The notes under the pieces: model-generated | Told to the model about the DNA's origin: nothing | Databases searched by the model: none | The model's input: the letters and a program-made list of their open reading frames with translations, nothing else | Translations under genes and position numbers: made by a program | Part shown: positions 40,735-47,938 of the stretch, piece by piece | How the letters are laid out: each line of letters begins with the position of its first letter | How positions within the stretch are numbered: the first letter of the stretch is position 1 | Assembly (NCBI GenBank): GCA_045532175.1 | Contig: JAZSFK010000065.1 | Location: 1-49,749, forward strand | DNA length: 49,749 bases | DNA from: Fimenecus sp045532175 | GTDB taxonomy: Bacteria > Bacillota > Clostridia > Oscillospirales > Acutalibacteraceae | Direction: 5' to 3'

Positions 40735-40760
40735 AAAGCGGGCAATTTGTCCGCTTTTTT
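40735..40760 (+). terminator. Terminator of the alpha-glucan operon
   Basis: A 10-bp stem with one wobble pair, AAAGCGGGCA (40735-40744) with TGTCCGCTTT (40748-40757), then T-rich sequence. Confidence 0.85.
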
Positions 40761-40761
40761 G

Positions 40762-40790
40762 TTGCATAATTTATATTTTCAATATATAAT
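40762..40790 (+). promoter_or_regulatory. Predicted promoter of the Nudix-birA-bioY operon
   Basis: TTGCAT (40762-40767), a 17-bp spacer and a perfect TATAAT (40785-40790). Confidence 0.65.
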
Positions 40791-40822
40791 AAGATGATTA
40801 AATTTTATTAGGTGGTGTTCGT

Positions 40823-41311
40823 ATGAATTTTGATTGTGGTATAACAAAAGAAAATAATTGGTTTCGTTATCGTGCGGCGGCAATTATAGTTGAAGATAAT
40901 TGTGTTCTTTTTGCAGGGAATGAAACTGCAGACTATCTTTACTCAATCGGTGGAGCAATACATATGAACGAATCATCTGAAGATGCGGTTAAAAGAGAAG
41001 TTTTTGAAGAAACCGGAGTTCATTATGAAATTGACCGATTGGCAGTAATTCACGAGAATTTCTTCTATGGTGACGGTGGAACACAACCTAATACACTTTG
41101 CCACGAAGTAGCATTTTATTATTTGATGAAACCAAGAGGTTCAAAAGAATTACATAGTGACAGTTATACAAGTGGTGGATATAAAGAAACAGTTCATTGG
41201 ATTCCTATTGAAGATTTAGACAAATATAAAGCATATCCGACTTTTATGAAAGACTATTTAAAAACTATGCCGAAAGAAATAGTGCATATTGTAACGAATG
41301 AGAGAGAATAA
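40823..41311 (+). CDS. Nudix hydrolase
   Basis: Nudix enzymes hydrolyse a nucleoside diphosphate linked to another group. The 162-aa protein has the complete Nudix box, GGAIHMNESSEDAVKREVF then EETGV (Gx5Ex7REUxEExGU), at about residues 46-69, with RAAAIIVEDNCVLFAG before it. The substrate is unknown. ATG 40823 follows GGTGGTG. It is 2 bp ahead of birA and co-transcribed with it, but no functional tie to biotin is evident. Confidence 0.9.
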   Translation: MNFDCGITKENNWFRYRAAAIIVEDNCVLFAGNETADYLYSIGGAIHMNESSEDAVKREVFEETGVHYEIDRLAVIHENFFYGDGGTQPNTLCHEVAFYYLMKPRGSKELHSDSYTSGGYKETVHWIPIEDLDKYKAYPTFMKDYLKTMPKEIVHIVTNERE

Positions 41312-41313
41312 TT

Positions 41314-42096
41314 TTGGATAAGAAAATATTAGAGCAATATTTAAAACAAAAATTGGATATTACAATCTTTGATGAAATTGATTCTACAAATAATTATTTG
41401 AAAAAGTTAGGTTCACAGGGTGAAAAAGAAAATCAACTCGTTATTGCTTTAAGTCAGACAGGTGGCAGAGGTAGGATGGGTCGTTCTTTTTATTCTCCAA
41501 ATGGAACAGGAATTTACTTTTCTCTGCTTTTACACCCTGAATTTTCTGCTGAAAAATCACTTTTTCTAACAGTTATGGCAGCAGTTTCCGTTGCAGAAAC
41601 CGTTATGAAATACAACTCGAATGATGTCAAAATCAAATGGGTTAATGATATTTATATCGACGGTAAAAAAGTCTGTGGAATACTCACAGAAGGTGCAATA
41701 AACTCTGATAAAATGCTTGATTATGCAGTAGTCGGTATAGGTATAAATGTAATTGCACCGGAAAATGGTTTTCCCCAAGAGATTAAAGATATTGCAACTG
41801 CAATTTTCCCGGGAAAAACTGAAGAGAATATTAAAGAAAAAATCGTTGCAGATATAGTTAACAGATTTTTTGAGATGTATAACGGAATTGATACTGACTT
41901 TGTAAAAAGATATAAAGAGTATTCATATTTAACAGGAAAAGAAATCAATATTGTTTCAGGTGGAAACACAAGACCTGCTACTGTAATCGATATTACTGAT
42001 GATTGTCATTTGCTTGTTAAAAATGAATATGGCGAAACAGAAGAGATTTCGTCGGGCGATGTAAGTGTGAGAGTAAAACGAAAAGAAGAAATTTAA
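41314..42096 (+). CDS. birA: Biotin-[acetyl-CoA-carboxylase] ligase, without DNA-binding domain
   Basis: BirA makes biotinyl-AMP and attaches biotin to carboxylase carrier domains. The 260-aa protein has FDEIDSTNNYLKKLG, the nucleotide/biotin loop ALSQTGGRGRMGRSFYSP, IKWVNDIYIDGKKVCGILTE, VVGIGINV and a C-terminal SH3-like cap. The N-terminal helix-turn-helix of bifunctional BirA repressors is missing, so it should be a ligase only. The start is TTG 41314, with only weak GAGAGA upstream, 2 bp after the Nudix stop. It is directly followed by bioY. Confidence 0.94.
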   Translation: MDKKILEQYLKQKLDITIFDEIDSTNNYLKKLGSQGEKENQLVIALSQTGGRGRMGRSFYSPNGTGIYFSLLLHPEFSAEKSLFLTVMAAVSVAETVMKYNSNDVKIKWVNDIYIDGKKVCGILTEGAINSDKMLDYAVVGIGINVIAPENGFPQEIKDIATAIFPGKTEENIKEKIVADIVNRFFEMYNGIDTDFVKRYKEYSYLTGKEINIVSGGNTRPATVIDITDDCHLLVKNEYGETEEISSGDVSVRVKRKEEI

Positions 42097-42110
42097 TTGT
42101 AACATTAACA

Positions 42111-42638
42111 TTGTCAGCATTATTCTGCACATTGATATGTGTTGGCTCGTTTATACGAATTCCAATGCCCAATACGATGCCGATTACCTTACAAACATTC
42201 TTTGTATTACTCACAGGACTTGTGTTGCCATTAAAGGCATCAACACTTGCAACTGCAACCTATATGGCACTTGGACTTGTTGGCTTACCAATTTTTTCTG
42301 GTGGTGGGGGATTGGGCTATGTTTTAGTGCCCAATTTCGGCTTTATAATCGGTTTTGTTATCGCCACGGTAATTATGAGTTTAATTGTAAAAAAAATGAA
42401 TAACCGCAAATTATGGCAATTTATTTGTATTTCTTTACTTGGTGCAGCAATAATCTACATAATCGGCGTTTTGTACTTTGCATTCATCACAAATGCACAT
42501 AATAACAACAATTACTCTGCAATTTGGTTTATTCAGACCGTTTTCCTGCCATTCTTACCAAAAGAAATAATCTGCATAGTTTTAGCATCAATTTGTTCAT
42601 ACAAAATAAGACCATATATAACAAAAATCCCACAGTAA
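42111..42638 (+). CDS. bioY: Biotin transporter substrate-specific component BioY
   Basis: BioY is the membrane-embedded biotin-binding S component of an ECF importer. The protein has about six helices. It has SFIRIPMPNTMPITLQTFFV, TGLVLPLKASTLATATYMAL, the biotin-contact region GLPIFSGGGGLGYVLVPNFG and FLPFLPKEIICIVLAS. The first standard start is TTG 42111, with no ribosome site before it. Sequence typical of BioY N termini (VTLTLSALF) continues upstream to an ATT at 42096 that overlaps the birA stop as TAATT. The true start may therefore be non-canonical. No ATG/GTG/TTG lies between 42111 and an in-frame stop at 42024. No EcfA/EcfT genes are in the window. Confidence 0.92.
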   Translation: MSALFCTLICVGSFIRIPMPNTMPITLQTFFVLLTGLVLPLKASTLATATYMALGLVGLPIFSGGGGLGYVLVPNFGFIIGFVIATVIMSLIVKKMNNRKLWQFICISLLGAAIIYIIGVLYFAFITNAHNNNNYSAIWFIQTVFLPFLPKEIICIVLASICSYKIRPYITKIPQ

Positions 42639-42656
42639 TGTGGGATTTTATATTTT
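42624..42656. terminator. Shared terminator between bioY and cotJC
   Basis: A perfect 11-bp stem, AAAATCCCACA (42624-42634) with TGTGGGATTTT (42639-42649), has the bioY stop in its loop and T-rich sequence on both sides. Confidence 0.85.
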
Positions 42657-43325
42657 TTATCTGTACTGTCTTTTATTTGTTTTAGTCATGTTGTTTATAC
42701 GATTGCTTACACAGTCGTTTTTATTACAATGTTTGTCAAAGCTTGGATTGAACGCGTAGAAATTCTTACAATCAAGTTTATCTGTTGTTAATTGTAATCC
42801 CTCACCAAATCTCTGGTAATGAACTATTTCTCTTTCACGAAGAAATTTTATTGGGTCACGCACATCAGGGTCATCAACAAGTCGAAGAATGTTATCATAA
42901 GTTGTTCTTGCTTTTTGTTCTGCTGCCAAGTCCTCATGCAAGTCAGTTATTACATCGCCTTTGGATTGAAAATACATTGCTGAAAATGGAGTGCCACTTG
43001 CTGCAACTGTATAAAGACCTGTAGTGTGGTCAACGAAATATTTGTCGAAACCACTCTTTTTTATTTCGTCAATAGTTAAGTTTCTTGTAAGCTGATAAAC
43101 AATAGCACCAACCATTTCTAAGTGAGAAAGTTCCTCTGTGGCAATATCAGTCAACAGACCTTTCAGTTCCGGGAACGGCATAGCATATCTCTGTGAAAAA
43201 TATCTCATTGATGCTGCCAATTCACCGTCAGGACCACCAAATTGTGAAATAATTATTTGTGCTAATTTGGGATTGGGGTTTTTAATTTTTACAGGATATT
43301 GTAGTTTTTTCTCATATTGAAACAT
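42657..43325 (-). CDS. cotJC: Spore coat protein CotJC, manganese-catalase family
   Basis: CotJC is a spore-coat-associated protein related to dimanganese catalases. The 222-aa protein has the ferritin-like metal-ligand pattern (GELAASMRYFSQRY; DIATEELSHLEMVGAIVYQL; DLAAEQKARTTYDNIL; REREIVHYQRFGE). VDHTTGLYTVAASGTPFSAM is typical of the family. The C-terminal tail is Asn/Lys-rich. ATG 43325 overlaps the cotJB stop (TGATG); a TTG at 43331 is an alternative. It is last gene of cotJABC. Presence of the operon implies sporulation capacity. Confidence 0.94.
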   Translation of the reverse strand: MFQYEKKLQYPVKIKNPNPKLAQIIISQFGGPDGELAASMRYFSQRYAMPFPELKGLLTDIATEELSHLEMVGAIVYQLTRNLTIDEIKKSGFDKYFVDHTTGLYTVAASGTPFSAMYFQSKGDVITDLHEDLAAEQKARTTYDNILRLVDDPDVRDPIKFLREREIVHYQRFGEGLQLTTDKLDCKNFYAFNPSFDKHCNKNDCVSNRINNMTKTNKRQYR

Positions 43326-43588
43326 CAGCAATCACACTCCATATATTCCCATGGCCAAGGATTTTTTATCCATGCAAGTCCACTGCCGGAATGGTGCGTA
43401 AGCGGACCGTAACATTCTTCATATTCTTCAGTAAGCTCCATAGCTCTTTTTGAATATTTTTCATGCATTTCCAATGCTTTTTCATCACAAGGATGTGTAT
43501 CAAGGTATAAGTGAAGTTCCCATGCAGCAAATTTTACAGCCGAGAGTTCACGCATAAGTTTACATTTATCCACAGCATTTACCTCCAT
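43325..43588 (-). CDS. cotJB: Spore coat protein CotJB
   Basis: This 87-aa protein is typical of CotJB: LMRELSAVKFAAWELHLYLD, THPCDEKALEMHEKYSKRAM, EEYEECYGPLTHHSG and the Trp-rich C terminus WIKNPWPWEYMECDC. It is needed with CotJA and CotJC for assembly into the coat. It overlaps cotJA by 23 bp and cotJC by one base, so the three are one translational unit. Confidence 0.94.
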   Translation of the reverse strand: MEVNAVDKCKLMRELSAVKFAAWELHLYLDTHPCDEKALEMHEKYSKRAMELTEEYEECYGPLTHHSGSGLAWIKNPWPWEYMECDC

Positions 43589-43754
43589 AGAATTTTTTAT
43601 CTAAAACAGGAAACAGTGTACCATTACAAAGGGCTTCTTCACTTTTATAAGTGATTAAATCTGTCTGAAATGGTACATAAGCCATGGCTACAACAGTTTT
43701 TTCAGGAAGATGTGGCATTTTTTTACAAATGCACATACATTCTTTTTGCTCCAT
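43566..43754 (-). CDS. cotJA: Spore coat protein CotJA
   Basis: This 62-aa, Cys-rich CotJA-type protein has MAYVPFQTDLITYKSEEALC and NGTLFPVLDKKFYGG, the conserved core of the family (Pro, then FQ, then GTLFPxLDKPF). The N terminus adds MEQKECMCICKKM. ATG 43754 follows AAAGGAG. It is first gene of the operon. A sigma-E promoter is expected from work in Bacillus, but I could not place one with confidence in 43755-43860. Confidence 0.9.
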   Translation of the reverse strand: MEQKECMCICKKMPHLPEKTVVAMAYVPFQTDLITYKSEEALCNGTLFPVLDKKFYGGKCCG

Positions 43755-43822
43755 ATTTTAAAATCTCCTTTTTTATTGCTTTGTGATATTCTATTCATTA
43801 CTAAATGAAAATGTTAATTCTA

Positions 43823-43851
43823 TTGAAATATATATTTAAAAATGTTATTAT
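43823..43851 (+). promoter_or_regulatory. Predicted promoter of the nucleoside salvage operon
   Basis: TTGAAA (43823-43828), a 17-bp spacer and TATTAT (43846-43851). It lies very close to the first gene, implying a leader of about a dozen bases. Confidence 0.45.
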
Positions 43852-43869
43852 TTTAAAGAGGTGCTTGAA

Positions 43870-44382
43870 TTGAAGAATGATAAAAATAATGAGTTAAAAG
43901 AAAAGCAAAAAAGTGATAATAATGAAACAAAATTGGGTCTAAATACAATTCTTTTAATCATAATAATGGTTATTCTGTTTGGACTTCTGTTTAAACTTTT
44001 TGAAACGAATAAGTATTTAGAGACTATATGCAATTATATTGATACAGGTAAGTTAAACACTATCACAGAAGATAAGGATTACTTGGCTGTTTCCAAGGTT
44101 TTTGAAGAGAATGAAAGCGAATATTACTCTGAAATTGTAAATTTCGAAAATACAACTGAAACATCTTCAGAGAGTGAGGAAGAATCTACAGAAAAAATAG
44201 ATGATACATCACCTAAAAAGACTTACATTATAAATAAGAACAGTAAAAAGATTCATTATCCCGGATGTTCGTTTACCAATAATATGAGTGAAGAAAATAA
44301 AAAAGTTGTTGAATTAACAGATGAGCAACTGAAAGAATATAAAAGCAATGGTCACACTATGTGCAGTAGATGCGGAGGTTAA
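43870..44382 (+). CDS. Membrane-anchored protein with C-terminal zinc-ribbon-like domain
   Basis: Function not recognised. This 170-aa protein has a charged N terminus, one membrane helix (about 25-43, LNTILLIIIMVILFGLLF) and an acidic Ser/Glu/Thr linker (about 85-118). The compact C-terminal domain has His and three Cys, in KKIHYPGCSF and HTMCSRCGG, resembling the Ada-like zinc-binding module often found after secreted nucleases. The start is TTG 43870 behind AGAGGTG; the GTG at 43861 is part of that site. It is first gene of the deoC-deoB-cdd-pdp operon, with the deoC ribosome site inside its last codons. Confidence 0.78.
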   Translation: MKNDKNNELKEKQKSDNNETKLGLNTILLIIIMVILFGLLFKLFETNKYLETICNYIDTGKLNTITEDKDYLAVSKVFEENESEYYSEIVNFENTTETSSESEEESTEKIDDTSPKKTYIINKNSKKIHYPGCSFTNNMSEENKKVVELTDEQLKEYKSNGHTMCSRCGG

Positions 44383-44386
44383 TATA

Positions 44387-45052
44387 ATGGATATTAAAGA
44401 GATTTTATCAAAGGTAGACCACACTCTTCTTTCCCAAGATGCAACTTGGGAAAATATTAAGTGTATATGTGATGATGGTATAAAATATGGAACTGCATCT
44501 GTTTGCATTCCTGCATCATATGTAAAACAGGCAAAGGAATATGTTGGAGAACAACTTGCTGTTTGTACTGTAATTGGTTTTCCAAACGGATATTTAACTA
44601 CTGCAACAAAGGTTTACGAAACTGCAGATGCTATTAAAAATGGTGCAGATGAAATCGATATGGTTATCAATGTCGGCTGGTTAAAAGACAAAAAATATAA
44701 CGATATTCTTAACGAAATCAATGAAGTTAAGGATGCATGTAGCGGTAAACTATTGAAAGTTATTATTGAAACTTGTCTTCTTACTGATGATGAAAAAATC
44801 AAGATGTGTGAAATTGTCAGCAACTCAAACGCAGATTTCATTAAAACATCAACAGGCTTTTCAACCGGTGGTGCAACAAAGGCGGATATTGAACTTTTTG
44901 CGAAATATACTACAAATGGTAAGAAAATCAAAGCAGCAGGTGGAATTGCATCAATTGAAGATGCAGAAGATTTTATAACACTTGGTGCTTCAAGACTCGG
45001 TACAAGCAGAATTGTAAAAATCGTTAAAAACGAACAGGGTAGTGGATATTGA
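44387..45052 (+). CDS. deoC: Deoxyribose-phosphate aldolase
   Basis: DeoC splits 2-deoxyribose 5-phosphate into acetaldehyde and glyceraldehyde 3-phosphate. The 221-aa class I aldolase has VDHTLL at 10-15, VCTVIGFPNGYLTTATK, GADEIDMVINVGWLK (D91), the Schiff-base Lys153 in ADFIKTSTGF and proton-relay Lys182 in KIKAAGGI. ATG 44387 follows GGAGG. It overlaps deoB by one base (TGATG). Confidence 0.97.
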   Translation: MDIKEILSKVDHTLLSQDATWENIKCICDDGIKYGTASVCIPASYVKQAKEYVGEQLAVCTVIGFPNGYLTTATKVYETADAIKNGADEIDMVINVGWLKDKKYNDILNEINEVKDACSGKLLKVIIETCLLTDDEKIKMCEIVSNSNADFIKTSTGFSTGGATKADIELFAKYTTNGKKIKAAGGIASIEDAEDFITLGASRLGTSRIVKIVKNEQGSGY

Positions 45053-46170
45053 TGAAATACAAGAGAATATTCTTAATTGTTCTTGATAGCTTCGGTATTG
45101 GTGATGCTCCTGATGCTGAGAATTTTGGTGATTTAGGTGCAAATACACTTAAAAGTATCTCAAAATCAAGTAAATTTGATATTCCAAATCTAAAAAAAAT
45201 CGGTCTTTGCAATATTGACGGTGTTGAGCTTACAGATTCAAAATCAACCATTGGTAAATTTGGTGCATTGCAGGAATTATCTAAAGGTAAAGACACCACA
45301 ATCGGACATTTTGAAATTGCAGGAATAATTTCAGAAAAACCGATGCCAACTTACCCTGATGGTTTTCCTGAAGAAATCATTATGGAGTTTGAAAAACAGA
45401 CATGCAGTGGTATTCTTTGTAATAAGCCTTATTCAGGCACTCAGGTTATCGCGGATTTTGGTGAAGAACATATCAAAACCGGTAAATTGATTGTTTATAC
45501 ATCTGCAGATAGTGTTTTTCAGATTGCTGCTCATACAGATATTGTTCCACTTGAAAAATTGTATGAGTATTGCAGAATTGCAAGAAAAATACTCGTTGGT
45601 GAACATTCTGTTGGCCGTGTTATTGCAAGACCTTTCAATGGGGAATATTCGTTTACAAGAACCGCAGACAGACGCGATTTTTCAGTTGAGCCACCCGAAA
45701 AAACAATGCTTGATAAGTTAAAAGAAAATAACTTTGATGTAATTTCAGTTGGCAAGATTGCAGATATATTCGCTAATCGTGGAATTACTGAAAAATACTA
45801 TACACATTCAAATGATGAAGGTATGGAAAAAACTCTTGAGCTAACTGATATAGATTTTTGTGGTCTTGTATTTACAAATCTTGTTGATTTTGATATGAAA
45901 TATGGTCACAGACGAGATGTGGACGGATATGCAAATGCAATCAGTGAATTTGACAGTTGGTTAAATGAATTTCTGCCTAAAATGAGAAATGATGATTTGC
46001 TTATTATAACCGCTGACCATGGTTGTGACCCTATGTTTAAAGGTACAGACCACACAAGAGAACAAGTGCCGTTACTTATATATTCAAAGTGTATTAAGCC
46101 TGAAAATCTTGGTACAATTAAAGGCTATAATTTTATCAGCAAACTGATTTTAGACAATTTTTTAAGGTGA
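45052..46170 (+). CDS. deoB: Phosphopentomutase
   Basis: DeoB interconverts (deoxy)ribose 1- and 5-phosphates, linking nucleoside phosphorylase to DeoC and the pentose phosphate pathway. The 372-aa alkaline-phosphatase-superfamily enzyme has the metal site FLIVLDSFGIGDAPDAENFG, the catalytic Thr region GKDTTIGHFEIAG, FTNLVDFDMKYGHRRDVDGY and TADHGCDPMFKGTDHTRE. The ATG overlaps the deoC stop; a TTG lies one codon earlier. Confidence 0.97.
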   Translation: MKYKRIFLIVLDSFGIGDAPDAENFGDLGANTLKSISKSSKFDIPNLKKIGLCNIDGVELTDSKSTIGKFGALQELSKGKDTTIGHFEIAGIISEKPMPTYPDGFPEEIIMEFEKQTCSGILCNKPYSGTQVIADFGEEHIKTGKLIVYTSADSVFQIAAHTDIVPLEKLYEYCRIARKILVGEHSVGRVIARPFNGEYSFTRTADRRDFSVEPPEKTMLDKLKENNFDVISVGKIADIFANRGITEKYYTHSNDEGMEKTLELTDIDFCGLVFTNLVDFDMKYGHRRDVDGYANAISEFDSWLNEFLPKMRNDDLLIITADHGCDPMFKGTDHTREQVPLLIYSKCIKPENLGTIKGYNFISKLILDNFLR

Positions 46171-46174
46171 TTTT

Positions 46175-46585
46175 ATGTATAAAAAAGACCTTTTTATAAT
46201 AGCTAATGAAGCTATGCAGAATTCTTATGCTCCTTATTCAAACTATAACGTTGGCGCAGCTTTACTTTGTAAAAGTGGAAAAATTTATATGGGATGCAAC
46301 GTTGAAAACGCTTCATATTCAGTTACTAATTGCGCTGAGAGAACTGCACTTTTTTCTGCTATTGCAAATGGCGAAAAAGAATTTGAAGCAATTTGCATTG
46401 TTGGTGGTAAGAAAGGTGAAATTACTGATTATGCAATGCCTTGTGGAGCTTGCCGACAGGCTTTATCTGAGTTATGCGACGCTGGTTTTAAAGTTTTTAT
46501 AGGCATTGACGAAAGTAATATTATAGAATACACGTTGAAAGAGCTTTTACCATTTTCATTTAACAAATCAAATTTAGGTGACTGA
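46175..46585 (+). CDS. cdd: Cytidine deaminase
   Basis: This deaminates cytidine and deoxycytidine to uridine and deoxyuridine. The 136-aa tetrameric-type enzyme has NAYxx-like NVGAALLCKSGKIYMGCNVE, zinc ligands C53 (NCAERTA, catalytic E55), C90 and C93 (MPCGACRQAL). The length is normal. It starts 4 bp after deoB behind AAGGTGA and overlaps the pdp region, whose ribosome site lies in its last codons. Confidence 0.97.
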   Translation: MYKKDLFIIANEAMQNSYAPYSNYNVGAALLCKSGKIYMGCNVENASYSVTNCAERTALFSAIANGEKEFEAICIVGGKKGEITDYAMPCGACRQALSELCDAGFKVFIGIDESNIIEYTLKELLPFSFNKSNLGD

Positions 46586-46586
46586 A

Positions 46587-47876
46587 ATGAGAATATACGA
46601 CATTATTGAGAAGAAGCGTGACGGATTAAAACTTACAAAAGATGAAATTGATTTTTTTGTAAAAGGATATATTGAAGGTAGCATCGAAGATTATCAGGCA
46701 TCTGCACTTCTTATGGCGATTTATATCAACGGAATGGATGAAGAAGAAACAGTCAATCTTACTGAAAGTATGGCTTTTTCAGGCGATATGCTTGATTTAT
46801 CCGTTATTGATGGAATCACAGCAGACAAACATTCCACGGGTGGCGTAGGTGACAAAACATCACTTGTAGTTGCTCCCATTTGTGCTTCACTTGGAATCAA
46901 GATGGCTAAGATGAGTGGTCGCGGACTTGGACACACAGGCGGTACAATTGATAAACTTGAAAGTATTGAGGGCTTTAATGTTGCACTTGATACTGATATT
47001 TTCTACAAACAAGTCAATAATATCGGTGTATCAATTATTGGACAGACGGGTAATTTAGCACCTGCTGACAAGAAAATCTATGCTCTTCGTGATGTGACTG
47101 CAACTGTTGGAAATATTTCTCTTATTGCATCAAGTATTATGAGTAAGAAAATTGCTGCAGGAGCAAAAAATATTGTTCTTGATGTTAAATGTGGCAGTGG
47201 TGCATTTATGAAGGATGAAAAAAGTGCAACTGAACTTGCCGAATTAATGGTTAAAATAGGTAAAAAATGCGGTCGTAATGTTGTTGCAGTCATTACAAAT
47301 ATGGAAATTCCCCTTGGCTCATATATCGGAAATGCCTTGGAAATTAAAGAGGTTATAGATATTCTAAATAACAAGGGCGATAAACAGTTGAGAGAACTGT
47401 GCCTTGTTCTTTCTGCTACGATTTTAAGCATTTCTTATAATTGGACTTATGAAGAGGCATATAAAAAAGCCGAACAGTCAATTGTTGACGGTTCAGCCTA
47501 TAAAAAGTTTATTGAATTTGTGAATGCACAAGGTGGCAATACGGATTTTAATATGTTACCCGTTGCTAAAAAATCCATTGAAATTAAGGCTATGAATGAT
47601 GGTTATATTGTGAGTATTGATTCTCGTATTGTAGGTGAAAGTGCAGTTTTACTTGGTGCAGGTCGTGAAAAGAAAACTGATACAATAGACTACGGCGCAG
47701 GGATTATTCTTTACAAGAAAACCTGTGATAAGGTTTCATCAGGGGACACAATTGCAATTCTTTATGCAGAAAATGATGAGTTATTGAAAAAGGGAGAAAA
47801 GCTTTTCAACACATCTTATGAAATCGGTGACGAAAAACCTGAAACAATGCCATTGATTTATAAGACTATACGATAA
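46587..47876 (+). CDS. pdp: Pyrimidine-nucleoside phosphorylase
   Basis: This phosphorolyses uridine, thymidine or deoxyuridine to base plus (deoxy)ribose 1-phosphate, feeding DeoB. The 429-aa protein has DGLKLTKDEIDFFVKGY, YQASALLMAIYINGMDEEE, the phosphate loop ADKHSTGGVGDKTSLVVAPI, GRGLGHTGGTIDKLESI and DVKCGSGAFMKD. ATG 46587 follows AGGTGA; a GTG at 46578 is part of that site. It may be annotated deoA in some genomes; Gram-positive members usually accept both uridine and thymidine. It is last gene of the operon. Confidence 0.95.
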   Translation: MRIYDIIEKKRDGLKLTKDEIDFFVKGYIEGSIEDYQASALLMAIYINGMDEEETVNLTESMAFSGDMLDLSVIDGITADKHSTGGVGDKTSLVVAPICASLGIKMAKMSGRGLGHTGGTIDKLESIEGFNVALDTDIFYKQVNNIGVSIIGQTGNLAPADKKIYALRDVTATVGNISLIASSIMSKKIAAGAKNIVLDVKCGSGAFMKDEKSATELAELMVKIGKKCGRNVVAVITNMEIPLGSYIGNALEIKEVIDILNNKGDKQLRELCLVLSATILSISYNWTYEEAYKKAEQSIVDGSAYKKFIEFVNAQGGNTDFNMLPVAKKSIEIKAMNDGYIVSIDSRIVGESAVLLGAGREKKTDTIDYGAGIILYKKTCDKVSSGDTIAILYAENDELLKKGEKLFNTSYEIGDEKPETMPLIYKTIR

Positions 47877-47888
47877 TTTACTAACACA

Positions 47889-47935
47889 AAAAATGCAACT
47901 CTATTAAGCATTTAGCTATGTAGAGTTGCATTTTT
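47889..47935. terminator. Shared terminator between pdp and the GH84 gene
   Basis: A perfect 15-bp stem, AAAAATGCAACTCTA (47889-47903) with TAGAGTTGCATTTTT (47921-47935). The A/T ends give U-tails in both directions. Confidence 0.85.
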
Positions 47936-47938
47936 AAT

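Noticed and set aside
43755..43869. Sigma-E promoter for cotJABC
   Set aside because: Expected from knowledge of Bacillus, but no convincing -35/-10 pair of that type could be placed.
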